Assembly: GCF_001510655.1 (NCBI RefSeq)
Contig: NZ_LMVC01000005.1
Coordinates: 14,411-78,410, forward strand
Direction of reading: 5' to 3'
Length of the DNA stretch: 64,000 bases
From: Fictibacillus sp. FJAT-27399
GTDB lineage: Bacteria; Bacillota; Bacilli; Bacillales; Fictibacillaceae
Positions within the stretch are counted from its first letter, which is position 1; every line of letters begins with the position of its first letter. Below the pieces are notes generated by a model that had not been told where the DNA came from, did no database searches, and saw only the letters and a program-made list of their open reading frames with translations. A program made the translations under genes and the position numbers. Shown in pieces: positions 24,778 to 33,224 of the stretch.

Positions 24778-25588
24778 GTGTTTGCTTCAAAGGTTTATCC
24801 ATCTTGCTTTTTGAAGCCAGATCATCCAGGCTCCTAAAAGTGTATCCCCGCTTCTTAAGATCATCTATCGCTTTTCCGAGAGCTTCAGCATTGTCTCTTG
24901 AAACAGTATGCAGCAAAAGTATACAGCCAGGGTGAATTTGTTTCATGATGTGGTTATAGGAGTATTGCCATCCTTGCTGGCGTTTAACATCCCAATCAAC
25001 AAACGCGAGCGACCAAAACACATGCGAATATCCCAATTGTTTGGATAGGGCGATTGAACGCTCACTGAATACACCTCTTGGCGGACGAAGATAATGCATA
25101 TCTTTTTTTCCAGTTAGCTTTGTGTATTTATCCTTAACCGCTGTCAATTCTTCTTCCATACGCTGCCCGCTGATTGTCGTCATATCCGGATGATGATTGG
25201 TATGGTTTCCAACAATATGGCCTTCATTTGCCATTCGTTTAATCAGATCAGGGTGAGTGTTAATAAAATGTCCGGTAACAAAGAACGCCGCCGGAACTTT
25301 TCTGCTCTTTAGCGTGTCCAGGACATCGTCTGTGTAGCCGTTCTCGTATCCGTTATCAAATGTGAGATAAATATCTTTTTGATTGGGATTACCAATATAC
25401 ATGCCATCATATTTTTTCAACAGCAGCAAATAACGTTGATCTGTCGTCGGCGGTACTTCATTTCCTCTCTTCTGGAAATACCATTCGTACCGTTTATTAG
25501 AAGAATCCCCATGTGCAGCTTGTGCTGTATTGCTGGCGATCATGAGAAAAACAGCGGCAATTATTAAACGATTCCCCCATTTTTTCAT
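24764..25588 (-). CDS. pdaA: Delta-lactam-biosynthetic de-N-acetylase PdaA
   Basis: A 274-residue exported polysaccharide deacetylase. Signal peptide at residues 1-24 ending ASNTAQAA. NodB-homology motifs: YLTFDNGYENGYT (the PdaA-specific TFDNG form), the metal His pair in GNHTNHHPD, LRPPRGVFS with the catalytic Arg, and LLLHTVSRDN. PdaA removes acetyl from N-acetylmuramic acid so that muramic-delta-lactam forms in the spore cortex; mutants cannot complete germination. It should act in the forespore intermembrane space. A SigG promoter is expected, but only a partial match (GATACTA) was seen upstream. Confidence 0.88.
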   Translation of the reverse strand: MKKWGNRLIIAAVFLMIASNTAQAAHGDSSNKRYEWYFQKRGNEVPPTTDQRYLLLLKKYDGMYIGNPNQKDIYLTFDNGYENGYTDDVLDTLKSRKVPAAFFVTGHFINTHPDLIKRMANEGHIVGNHTNHHPDMTTISGQRMEEELTAVKDKYTKLTGKKDMHYLRPPRGVFSERSIALSKQLGYSHVFWSLAFVDWDVKRQQGWQYSYNHIMKQIHPGCILLLHTVSRDNAEALGKAIDDLKKRGYTFRSLDDLASKSKMDKPLKQTPKKP

Positions 25589-25744
25589 GTCCGTTCACTC
25601 CTCTCCATGCTTTTTATATCATTACTTTTAGTTTCTTTGTCTGATTTAAAAGCATACAAGGTAGTATCTGCCATAGGAGAAAAGTGCAAGCGCCCTGTTC
25701 AGGTCCGACAAGCGCTGAAGATAGACATTACATCTATGCCACAA

Positions 25745-25771
25745 AAAAAGCCCGCTCCAGGAGCAGGCTTC
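25745..25771 (-). terminator. Intrinsic terminator of the fumarase gene
   Basis: On the minus strand AAGCCTGCTCC and GGAGCGGGCTT pair and are followed by TTTTTTT. Confidence 0.8.
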
Positions 25772-25777
25772 TTGTAT

Positions 25778-27322
25778 CTATTTGAATACAGGTTCTTTAA
25801 ACTGAGAAAGGCGTTCAAGCGATGAAGCTTCCACATCTTGATGAAGGCTGTTTCCATGAGAATCCATTGTAACAACCGCTGTGAAACCTTTCACGTTAAT
25901 ATGCCACATTGCTTCTGGAATACCGAATTCCATCAGGTCTACGCCTTCTACCTTCTGCATGCATTCCGCATAGTATTGGGCAGCTCCGCCGATGGCATTC
26001 AAATAAACACCGCCATGCTCGCCAAGCGCCTGAAGAGTCTTTTTGCCCATTCCGCCTTTACCGATAACCGCACGAATACCAAACTTTTTCATGATGTCGC
26101 CTTGATACGGCTCTTCACGAATAGATGTCGTAGGACCAGCAGCTTTTACGACCCAGTTTCCTTCTTCATCTTTGGCCATTACTGGACCACAATGGTAGAT
26201 GATCTGACCGTTCAAATCAACTGGTGCGTCATGATCTGTTAAATATTTATGGATTGCGTCACGGCCCGTATGCATCATGCCATTGATGGTGACAACATCA
26301 CCGACACGAAGCTCACGGATTTGTTTTTCCGTAATCGGTGCTTCGAGTGTCACTTGGCGGACTTCTGTTTTTTCTTCAAGGGCAGCTGCCGCTTCTTCTT
26401 TCATCTTGTCGAAGTCGACTTCTTCACCTTCTTGGTAGAGCCATTCTTGAATCTCACCGGAAACCGGATCAACTTTAACGCCTAGACGGCGGTAAGCCCA
26501 GCAATTGTAAGCTACAGATACAAAAAAGCTGGCAGGAATACGATTGATGACTCCAACTTTACAGCCAAGAAGCGTTGTTTCTCCACCGAAGCCCATCGTT
26601 CCGATTCCAAGCTTGTTGGCGTTTTCCATCACGTATTCTTCAAGCTTGCGAAGATTTTCGTTAGGATTTACATCTTCCGCAGAACGAAAAAGCATTTCTT
26701 TTGCCAGTTCATATCCGCTTGTACGGTCTCCGCCGATGCCGACACCGATGAAGCCAGCGCTGCATCCCTGTCCTTGTGCCTGATAAACGGAATGCATGAT
26801 GCATTTTCTGATGCCATCCAGGTCACGTCCAGCACGTCCAAGGCCTTCCAGCTCCGCAGGAAGGCTGTATTGAATATTTTTATTCTCACAGCCGCCGCCT
26901 TTTAAAATTAAACGAACATCAATGTAATCTTCTTCCCATTGTTCAAATTTAATAACAGGTGTACCTTCACCCAAATTGTCTCCGCTGTTGTCCCCGGTTA
27001 TGGAGTCAACAGAGTTCGGACGCAGCTTGGCATCACTGGTCGCTTCAGCAACTGCTTTTTTGATCGCCTTTTTCATTTCAATCTGGTTCACATTGACCGG
27101 AACTTTAATCTTAAATGTCGGCAGCCCAGTATCCTGACAGATCGGCGAAACATTTTCATCCGCCATCTTAATATTTTTTGTAATCGTTTCTAAAGACATC
27201 GCAGCACGGGTTCCTGCGTTCTCCCGTATCTTTGCTGCCGCAATGGCTCTACGTACGTCTTTCGGCAAGTTTGTGGATGTTTCCACGATCAGCTTATACA
27301 TGCTCTCCTGAAACTTTTCCAT
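25778..27322 (-). CDS. fumA: Class I fumarate hydratase (iron-sulfur)
   Basis: A 514-residue single-chain class I fumarase, interconverting fumarate and malate in the TCA cycle. N-terminal alpha region: ISPICQDTG-type motif (here SPICQDTGLPTF) with the first cluster Cys, GGGCENKN with the second region, GFGGETTLLGCKVG with the third Cys. C-terminal beta region: VTINGMMHTGRDAIHKYL, IYHCGPV, GPTTSIREEPYQ and IGKGGMG. The length equals enzymes where both parts are fused. B. subtilis itself relies on a class II enzyme (FumC/CitG), so this oxygen-sensitive type is a difference from that model. ATG follows AAAAGGGGTTAGATC. Confidence 0.9.
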   Translation of the reverse strand: MEKFQESMYKLIVETSTNLPKDVRRAIAAAKIRENAGTRAAMSLETITKNIKMADENVSPICQDTGLPTFKIKVPVNVNQIEMKKAIKKAVAEATSDAKLRPNSVDSITGDNSGDNLGEGTPVIKFEQWEEDYIDVRLILKGGGCENKNIQYSLPAELEGLGRAGRDLDGIRKCIMHSVYQAQGQGCSAGFIGVGIGGDRTSGYELAKEMLFRSAEDVNPNENLRKLEEYVMENANKLGIGTMGFGGETTLLGCKVGVINRIPASFFVSVAYNCWAYRRLGVKVDPVSGEIQEWLYQEGEEVDFDKMKEEAAAALEEKTEVRQVTLEAPITEKQIRELRVGDVVTINGMMHTGRDAIHKYLTDHDAPVDLNGQIIYHCGPVMAKDEEGNWVVKAAGPTTSIREEPYQGDIMKKFGIRAVIGKGGMGKKTLQALGEHGGVYLNAIGGAAQYYAECMQKVEGVDLMEFGIPEAMWHINVKGFTAVVTMDSHGNSLHQDVEASSLERLSQFKEPVFK

Positions 27323-27402
27323 GATCTAACCCCTTTTATTATAGAAGAATAATTTTGTCCATTAAAACCATTTCCATTATAACAAAAAGGATAAAATAGC
27401 GC

Positions 27403-27615
27403 TTACTTTTCGTTTTTGATCTGCTCTTTTTCTTCCCAATGATTTCGGAACTGCTTGCACTTAAACTCCAGGTCATCCAGCATTCCTATGATCCGGTCGA
27501 TTTCTTCTACTCCTGCTGTTTCTGCATCAATGGAATCAAGCACCTGCAGCAGCATGTCCACCCGCTGCACAATATACTCTTTCTGAGATGATCTATCTTC
27601 AATCGATTTACCCAC
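27403..27615 (-). CDS. SE1561 family small protein
   Basis: A 70-residue, helical, charged protein: SSQKEYIVQRVDMLLQVLDSI, then GVEEIDRIIGMLDDLEFKCKQF. This matches a conserved Firmicutes family of unknown function named after S. epidermidis SE1561. Heptad-like hydrophobic spacing suggests a short coiled coil. GGAGAGG precedes the start. No operon partner is evident. Confidence 0.65.
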   Translation of the reverse strand: MGKSIEDRSSQKEYIVQRVDMLLQVLDSIDAETAGVEEIDRIIGMLDDLEFKCKQFRNHWEEKEQIKNEK

Positions 27616-27785
27616 ATTAACCTCTCCTTTCCTTCATACTGTATCAAAGGATCATTTGTCTGCCAATTTAAACTTGAAATTTAGGCTCTTTTTCTTTGCT
27701 TCTGATTGAGTTATCATATGGTGTATTTATAGGTTATCGCAGCCCTTTATTTTTACCCGTTTTATTTAAAAAGGAGTTTTTTATA

Positions 27786-28895
27786 ATGATGATAAAAGAA
27801 CCAATTTCCGTTCAATATGACCCTTGGGAAGCCTACATGGATGTGGAACAGTACGGTTCCATGAGGCTAACCAATATTGAAGTAACAACAACTACCCTCT
27901 GTAACATGAGATGCGCCCATTGTGCAGTCGGATATACCTTAAATGTGAAAGACCCTGAACCCCTGCCGCTCGATCTTCTTATCCGCAGACTCGATGAGAT
28001 TCCGGATCTGCGTTCTTTCTCGATCACAGGCGGAGAGCCGATGATGTCGAAAAAATCGGTGGATCAGTATGTTGTGCCACTACTCCGATACGCATCATCA
28101 CGAGGGGTTAGAACTCAGATTAATTCAAATTTGACGCTGGATCTCACCCGGTATGAGCCCATCCTTCCCTACTTGGATGTCCTTCACATTTCTCATAACT
28201 GGGGAACTCCACAAGATTTTGCTGAGATTGGTTTTGCCGTGATGGACCGCAAACCTTCCATGGAACAGCGAACAGCATTATTTGACCGGATGGTACATAA
28301 TGCGCAGGAACTCACAAAACAAGGCGTCCTTGTGTCTGCGGAGACCATGCTGAACAAGAGCACTCTTCCTTATCTTGAAAAAATCCATGAGCATATCCAG
28401 GAAATGGGATGTCAGCGCCACGAAATCCACCCCATGTATCCAAGCGACTTCGCAAGCTCTCTTGAAGTCCTTTCGCTGGATGAGACCCGCGCTGCCATCC
28501 ACCGGCTGCTGGATTTCCGCAATCAGGACGTGTGGATGCTTTTTGGAACGCTGCCTTTTTATGCATGTTCAACCTCCATTGAAGATCAAAAGCTTCTAAA
28601 GCGCCTTTATGCAGAAGAGAACATAACTGTCCGTAATGATCCCGATGGAAGGTCACGGCTGAACGTCAATCTGTTTGACGGAGAGATCATCGTAACAGAC
28701 TTTGGCGACACTCCTTCACTCGGCAACATACAAAGCACTTCTTTTTTAGAAGCCTATGAAAAATGGAACAAAACCGACACAGCAAAATCGCTGAACTGCC
28801 ATTGTCCAGCTGTAAAATGCCTGGGTCCCAACCTGCTGGTGAAAGATACGTATTATAAAGAAATGGACTTTTCACTCCGTTCTTCCAAAATATAA
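27786..28895 (+). CDS. yfkAB: Radical SAM / CxCxxxxC motif protein YfkAB
   Basis: About 369 residues. The radical-SAM cluster is CNMRCAHC (CxxxCxxC) near residue 40, followed by SITGGEPMMS, the SAM-binding GGE motif. The C-terminus has the second motif CHCPAVKC (CxCxxxxC) that names this family. In B. subtilis the gene was originally read as yfkA and yfkB. The reaction is unknown. The start is the ATG at 27786 after AAAAAGGAG; the 30 codons open before it have no support. A perfect 22-bp palindrome covers its stop codon. Confidence 0.85.
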   Translation: MMIKEPISVQYDPWEAYMDVEQYGSMRLTNIEVTTTTLCNMRCAHCAVGYTLNVKDPEPLPLDLLIRRLDEIPDLRSFSITGGEPMMSKKSVDQYVVPLLRYASSRGVRTQINSNLTLDLTRYEPILPYLDVLHISHNWGTPQDFAEIGFAVMDRKPSMEQRTALFDRMVHNAQELTKQGVLVSAETMLNKSTLPYLEKIHEHIQEMGCQRHEIHPMYPSDFASSLEVLSLDETRAAIHRLLDFRNQDVWMLFGTLPFYACSTSIEDQKLLKRLYAEENITVRNDPDGRSRLNVNLFDGEIIVTDFGDTPSLGNIQSTSFLEAYEKWNKTDTAKSLNCHCPAVKCLGPNLLVKDTYYKEMDFSLRSSKI

Positions 28896-28944
28896 CTTTT
28901 TAAAAAGTTATAAACTTTACATTAGTAAGTTTTGAGAGTATTAT
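28891..28944 (+). promoter_or_regulatory. Palindrome and SigA promoter of the YodB-like regulator
   Basis: A 22-bp perfect palindrome, TATAACTTTTT and its complement, lies at 28891-28912. TTTACA (28916-28921) and TATTAT (28939-28944) form a SigA promoter with 17-bp spacing just downstream. The palindrome next to the -35 is a likely operator, perhaps for the regulator gene itself. Confidence 0.6.
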
Positions 28945-29012
28945 CAAAGGAAAGACTATATCTAACAGGCTTTTCAGCCGAAAAAGATCAATGCAATGAG
29001 GTGAATTGTTGT

Positions 29013-29342
29013 ATGGATTACAATACCATGTGTCCCAAATATGAAGTTACTATAGATATTATCGGTAAAAAATGGACGGGGCTGATCATCCGTGTATTAT
29101 TGGGTGGATCCCGAAGATTCAAGGATATAAAAAAGCAGATTCCTGAGATGAGTGACAGAATGCTCACAGAACGAATGAAAGAACTTGAAGCTGTGGGCAT
29201 CGTTGCCCGCCATGTTTATCCCGAAACACCAGTTCGGATTGAGTATGATCTTACCGAAAAAGGAAAATCCCTGCGCTCCGTAATTGATGCTATTCAAAGC
29301 TGGAGTGAAGAATGGGTTGAGAATTGCGAACTTCAAAAATAA
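29013..29342 (+). CDS. HxlR family regulator, YodB-like thiol sensor
   Basis: A 109-residue winged-helix repressor. MCPKYEVTIDIIGKKWTGLI with RRFKDIKKQIPEMSDRMLTERM and PETPVRIEYDLTEKG is very like B. subtilis YodB, including the N-terminal Cys (Cys 7 here, Cys 6 in YodB) that senses diamide and quinones. A second Cys is close to the C-terminus (ENCELQK), so an intersubunit disulfide is possible. ATG follows AGGTGAATTGTTGT. The palindrome and promoter about 70-120 bp upstream suggest autoregulation. Which of the YodB/CatR/HypR group it is cannot be settled by eye. Confidence 0.75.
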   Translation: MDYNTMCPKYEVTIDIIGKKWTGLIIRVLLGGSRRFKDIKKQIPEMSDRMLTERMKELEAVGIVARHVYPETPVRIEYDLTEKGKSLRSVIDAIQSWSEEWVENCELQK

Positions 29343-29367
29343 AACAGCTCCTTTAGGGAGCTGTTTT
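29341..29367. terminator. Bidirectional intrinsic terminator
   Basis: AAAACAGCTCC and GGAGCTGTTTT pair between the convergent regulator gene and yfkD, with T-rich tails on both strands. Confidence 0.8.
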
Positions 29368-29370
29368 ATT

Positions 29371-30153
29371 TTACATATTGGAAGAATGGAATCTGAAGGA
29401 AACATGCTCTTGAACCGGGATCCAGGCTCCGATTCCCTGCTGGGTAACATTCTGTACCTCAAGCTTTCTTTTGCTTCCCTTCAATACGATGTAGACTTCT
29501 CCATATGTCACTCTTCCTCTTTCATTAACAGCTGGCGCATAGCTTGAAAGGTAACCGACTTGCTTAGGGGAAATATTATAGACGTTACCTTTCCTTGTTC
29601 CTGCCCCCACATTGGTCTGAAAAGAAAGAGGAAGCTTTGTTTTCTCTCCTGCTGCAATCAGCATCATCTTTTTTACAGCATCACTATTCGGAATTTCAGC
29701 AGTCAAGCCGCCGGTAATCCGTTTATGTGCCTGCTGTTGATATCTGAGCTGAGCCATTGCTTTTCCGCCTCGGTTATCCAAACGATTAAGGTTGATCTGC
29801 TGGTACTCCCAATTGACGGTAGTTTCCGTGGACTGATAGGACAACGGCCATTGTCCAAGGAAAATTCTTGCTCTGTACCCGATGGCTAATTTTGATGGAT
29901 TGATTACCGACTCGTTCAGAATACGGATTAAATCCGGATTTGCAATGGATACATTGGATGTTTTCAGCATGGATTTAGCAAGCTTGCTTGGCTCCAGGTA
30001 AGGCAGATCCTGAGCGGAATTGGGATACGTATTTTCTTTTGATATGCTGACAACAGAGTTAGGTATCCTGGAAGGACTTGCTGCAGCAGTATCTGCTTGG
30101 GCCAGCAGGGAAAAAAGCATGATTATAACAAGGTATGTGCGGTTCCGTTTCAT
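29371..30153 (-). CDS. yfkD: YfkD-like exported protein
   Basis: A 260-residue protein with a cleavable signal peptide (residues 1-25, ending ADTAAA). The mature part holds IPNSVVSISKENTYPN, ESVINPSKLAIGYRARIFLGQWPLSYQS and a beta-rich C-terminus GEVYIVLKGSKRKLEVQN with VTQQGIGAWIPVQEHVSF. This matches B. subtilis YfkD in length and layout; its role is unknown, and it should act outside the membrane. GGAGG lies eight bases before ATG 30153. The neighbourhood yfkAB-yfkD-yfkF is conserved with B. subtilis. Confidence 0.78.
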   Translation of the reverse strand: MKRNRTYLVIIMLFSLLAQADTAAASPSRIPNSVVSISKENTYPNSAQDLPYLEPSKLAKSMLKTSNVSIANPDLIRILNESVINPSKLAIGYRARIFLGQWPLSYQSTETTVNWEYQQINLNRLDNRGGKAMAQLRYQQQAHKRITGGLTAEIPNSDAVKKMMLIAAGEKTKLPLSFQTNVGAGTRKGNVYNISPKQVGYLSSYAPAVNERGRVTYGEVYIVLKGSKRKLEVQNVTQQGIGAWIPVQEHVSFRFHSSNM

Positions 30154-30307
30154 ATGAATTGCCTCCTTTATACACCTATTTTTTTCTTGTTGAAGAAATT
30201 TATCCATAGTAGAGGAATAACAATTTTTAACACATAAAACAGACACTTCATGTTTTTCAAGTGTCTTTGTGATTACTCTTTTAAAATTGGTGGAACTTTG
30301 ATAACAG

Positions 30308-30682
30308 ATTTCAAACCCAATCGGCACCCTTTCAACCATATCAGGCAATAAACCTCATTCACGTTATATGTCGTTTCATAGTGAAGGTATAACCCTCTTT
30401 ACAGCAACCAGTAAACAAACACATAAAGTGGAAGAAATTCAGGAGAATCCAAATGTCCATGTCCTCCTGGGATACGAAGACTGGAATGATCCTTATATTG
30501 AGCTTCAAGGTACAGTTACCGTGCGTGATGGTAAGGACCTCAAGGAAGAATTCTGGCATGACATGATGAAGCATTGGTTTTCAGGCCCCGAGGACCCAAA
30601 CTATATCATTCTGGAAATCAAGCCGTCTGTCTACAGGCTGATGAACTCGAAAGAGCGGGAACCCGTAGAGATGAAACTCTAA
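30308..30682 (+). pseudogene. 5-prime-truncated PPOX-fold general stress protein 26 family gene
   Basis: The frame reads IGTLSTISGNKPHSRYMSFH, then TATSKQTHKVEEIQENPNVH and ILEIKPSVYRLMNSKE, which is the pyridoxamine-phosphate-oxidase-fold family of YdaG/general stress protein 26. Family members begin about 18 residues before the GTL motif, but here an in-frame TAA stands seven codons before it, and the DNA further upstream (near 30240-30268) is an unrelated hairpin. The first ATG (30368) has no ribosome site and would cut the first strand. It is therefore probably a broken gene, unless an unusual start is used. Confidence 0.65.
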
Positions 30683-30689
30683 GGAATAA

Positions 30690-30732
30690 TTCAAAAAAGC
30701 ATTCCCTAGGAATATTCTCAAGGAATGCTTTT
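30690..30732. terminator. Intrinsic terminator
   Basis: AAAAAGCATTCC and GGAATGCTTTTT pair across a loop between the truncated PPOX gene and osmC. Confidence 0.7.
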
Positions 30733-30734
30733 TC

Positions 30735-31118
30735 TTATGCGGTCAGTTCGAATGAATCTGTGATATCGATACTTCCTTTTACAGATTGAACCATCGAACA
30801 GTTTTTCTCCGTAACCCGCAATGCCTTTTCAATTTTTTCCGAGGAAAGTTCCTGGCCTTTTATAATAAAATGCATATGAATGCTTTCTATGCGATCCGCC
30901 TCGTTCCTGTTGCGAACGACCTGCGTACGAATCGTAATATCCTGAACATCAATTCTCATCTTATCCAAAACTTTACGAAGCACCCCGCCGCTGCAAACGG
31001 CCACAGATGAAACCATTAGCTGATAAGGACGAAAGCCATACTCTTCATTGCCTGAAATATCGAGCGTGCCGTATTCAAATTGGGTTTGAAAACCGTTCTC
31101 CTTCATTTTAAATTCCAT
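30735..31118 (-). CDS. OsmC family protein (thiol peroxidase-like)
   Basis: A 127-residue OsmC/Ohr-superfamily protein. The two redox cysteines are in SSVAVCSGGVL and EKNCSMVQSV, with GFRPYQLMVSS before the first. Such proteins reduce organic hydroperoxides; smaller YhfA-like members such as this have less defined roles. Start: ATG 31118 lies after AAGAGGTGATATTA, three codons inside the longest frame. Acts in the cytoplasm. Neighbours are stress- and redox-related. Confidence 0.8.
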   Translation of the reverse strand: MEFKMKENGFQTQFEYGTLDISGNEEYGFRPYQLMVSSVAVCSGGVLRKVLDKMRIDVQDITIRTQVVRNRNEADRIESIHMHFIIKGQELSSEKIEKALRVTEKNCSMVQSVKGSIDITDSFELTA

Positions 31119-31248
31119 TAATATCACCTCTTATTTTATATAGTGTAAACAATTTTAATTTGTTTTTACAAAGAATGCGGCTCAGCAAGGCAAGAAATAG
31201 ATATTCATTGTAGAATAAGAGTAGAATTGAAAAAAGGATGTATTGCTT

Positions 31249-32433
31249 ATGGCTGTATTAACAAAATCGAAATTTTCCGTGTTAGTCAGTATTGTCTTCA
31301 TTTCGGGGTTTTCTCAGGGTATGCTCCTGCCTTTGATCGCTATTTTGCTGGAAGAGTCGGGAACCTCTTCTACCTTGAACGGATTAAACGCGACCGCCCT
31401 CTATATCGGTATCGTTTTCGCCTCGCCTTTTATTGAAAAACCGGTGCGAATGTTCGGCTACAAAAAAATTATTATAACCGGGCTTATTCTCGTTACCGTA
31501 TCACTATTTTTATTTCCATGGTGGAAAGCGTTCTGGTTCTGGTTCGCTCTGCGCATGATTATCGGTGTCGGGGACCATATGCTTCATTTTTCCACCCAGG
31601 TATGGGTAACTTCCAACAGTCCTGCCGATAAAAGAGGCCGGAATATCGCACTTTATGGGATAGCTTTTGGTGCAGGTTTTGGGATTGGGCCAATGATGAC
31701 CCGGCTGGCAGTGTATAGTGAAGCGCTTCCCTTTATAATTTCAGGAGGGTTCTGCCTGATCTCTCTGTTTGTTATGACCTTTATCCAAAATGAATATCCA
31801 GAAACAAAAAGCTTTAATGAAGCTGGTATGAATACGCTCAGCCGTTATCGTGAGGTAATACTTCTAGCCTGGGTCGCTCTGCTTCCAGCGTTCGGCTACG
31901 GTTTTCTTGAAGCCTCCTTAAATGGTTCCTTCCCTGTTTATGCATTACGACACGGCATACCGATCGACTGGGTATCCATCTTACTGCCTTCCTTTATTGT
32001 CGGAAGTCTGGTGTTCCAGCTTCCACTCGGATTATGGAGCGACCGATTTGGAAGAAGAAATGTTCTTTTAGTTTGTCTTTTCGTGGGCTTTGCGGCATTT
32101 ACTGCTACATTGTTTGCAGGGGAAAATATGCCGTTATTTCTCCTCCTTTTCTTTATTGCCGGCATGTTCGTTGGATCCCTGTTTTCATTAGGGATTACCT
32201 ATATGAGCGACTTGCTCCCCCTGCACCTTCTTCCTGTAGGCAATATCCTGGCAGGCATCGCGTTCAGTGCAGGAAGTATGAGCGGTCCGCTCATCGGAGG
32301 ATGGTTCATAGATACCTTTAAATCAGGCGCTTTTGTTTATGCAATAAGCGGAATGCTGCTGACTTTACTGGTGATTACCTTTATACATAAAGGAACAGGC
32401 ATACGTTCTGCTGCTGAAAAAAACGTGTCATGA
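31249..32433 (+). CDS. yfkF: MFS transporter YfkF
   Basis: A 394-residue major facilitator protein with about 12 membrane segments. Between segments 2 and 3 is RMFGYKKI in place of the canonical GxxxDRxGRK, while the second-half loop LWSDRFGRRNV is intact. FSQGMLLPLIAILLEESG at the start and MSGPLIGGWFIDTFKSG near the end fit drug-efflux-type MFS proteins. Length and place beside yfkD match B. subtilis YfkF; no substrate known. ATG 31249 follows AAAAAGGATG; a TTG two codons earlier is less well spaced. Confidence 0.8.
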   Translation: MAVLTKSKFSVLVSIVFISGFSQGMLLPLIAILLEESGTSSTLNGLNATALYIGIVFASPFIEKPVRMFGYKKIIITGLILVTVSLFLFPWWKAFWFWFALRMIIGVGDHMLHFSTQVWVTSNSPADKRGRNIALYGIAFGAGFGIGPMMTRLAVYSEALPFIISGGFCLISLFVMTFIQNEYPETKSFNEAGMNTLSRYREVILLAWVALLPAFGYGFLEASLNGSFPVYALRHGIPIDWVSILLPSFIVGSLVFQLPLGLWSDRFGRRNVLLVCLFVGFAAFTATLFAGENMPLFLLLFFIAGMFVGSLFSLGITYMSDLLPLHLLPVGNILAGIAFSAGSMSGPLIGGWFIDTFKSGAFVYAISGMLLTLLVITFIHKGTGIRSAAEKNVS

Positions 32434-32483
32434 AAAGCCAATAAATAAAGCTGAGGTACTGCATACTATAGAAAGCAATATTT

Positions 32484-32537
32484 TTGCATTTCGATATTCC
32501 TTATACTATAATTGTAATTAAATAATAATTATTATAA
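32484..32537 (+). promoter_or_regulatory. SigA promoter with PerR-like box for the thioredoxin-like gene
   Basis: TTGCAT (32484-32489) and TATAAT (32507-32512) are spaced by 17 bp. TAATAATTATTATAA (32523-32537) matches the PerR consensus TTATAATNATTATAA at all but one position and covers the expected start of transcription, a repressor position. The Fur consensus fits less well, with two mismatches. Confidence 0.6.
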
Positions 32538-32568
32538 ATAATTTTTCTTAAAAAGGAGTTTATTGTTC

Positions 32569-33018
32569 ATGAAATTACGCGACGAAATGCCTGAACTAAA
32601 TGGTGCAACTGAATGGTTAAATGGTGAAGTAACAAAATCTGATCTAATCGGCAACAAACCAACACTTATTCATTTTTGGTCTGTAAGCTGCGGACTCTGT
32701 AAAGAAGCAATGCCAAACATCAATAAATTCCGTGATGATTACAAAGACGAACTAAACGTTATTGCTGTTCATATGCCTCGTTCTGAAAAAGACCTGGACA
32801 TCGACCAAATCAAAGAAGTAGCAAAAGAACACGACATCACTCAGCCGATCTTTGTCGATAACCAGCACAACCTTACTGATGCTTTCGAAAACCAATATGT
32901 ACCTGCTTACTATGTATTTGATAACGAAGGCAAACTACGCCACTTCCAAGCCGGCGGCGATGGCATGAAAATGCTAACCAAACGCGTCAACCGTGTACTA
33001 GGGAAAGAAACGAAGTAA
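32569..33018 (+). CDS. TlpA/thioredoxin-like protein with CGLC motif
   Basis: A 149-residue redoxin. LIHFWSVSCGLCKEAMPNIN holds the CxxC site as CGLC, rather than CGPC, followed by the central strands and the cis-proline region YVPAYYVFDNEG. There is no signal peptide or membrane anchor, so it is cytoplasmic, unlike classic TlpA or ResA. AAAAAGGAG precedes ATG 32569. A PerR-like box overlaps its promoter, so peroxide induction is likely. The partner it reduces is unknown. Confidence 0.78.
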   Translation: MKLRDEMPELNGATEWLNGEVTKSDLIGNKPTLIHFWSVSCGLCKEAMPNINKFRDDYKDELNVIAVHMPRSEKDLDIDQIKEVAKEHDITQPIFVDNQHNLTDAFENQYVPAYYVFDNEGKLRHFQAGGDGMKMLTKRVNRVLGKETK

Positions 33019-33022
33019 GTTC

Positions 33023-33152
33023 GAAAAGCTGAGGTGCCTGTTTAAAAGCGACATACGTTGAAACTCGCGAACTTCAACACGCTCCTTGTGTTTTGATGAG
33101 AGAGTGAAACGACCGAGCTTTTGGGCACTGAAGCTGGATCGAGAAAAGCTGA
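33023..33152 (+). repeat. Repeat family B, copy 2: candidate structured RNA element
   Basis: Bounded by GAAAAGCTGA at both ends and aligned with the copy at 9072 through GTTTA, an ACG.TG segment, and CTGAAGCTGGATC. GTGCCT near the left end pairs with GGGCAC near the right end. It starts five bases after the thioredoxin-like gene and is followed by a terminator. Confidence 0.6.
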
Positions 33153-33156
33153 AATC

Positions 33157-33193
33157 AAAACCCCTGTTGGAATTGGCCAACAGGGGTTTTTTA
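33157..33193 (+). terminator. Intrinsic terminator
   Basis: AACCCCTGTTGG and CCAACAGGGGTT form a 12-bp stem, followed by TTTTTT. It closes the thioredoxin-like transcript after repeat family B. Confidence 0.85.
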
Positions 33194-33224
33194 TACTAAA
33201 AGGGCTTCCGGGGATCGCCCGCGT

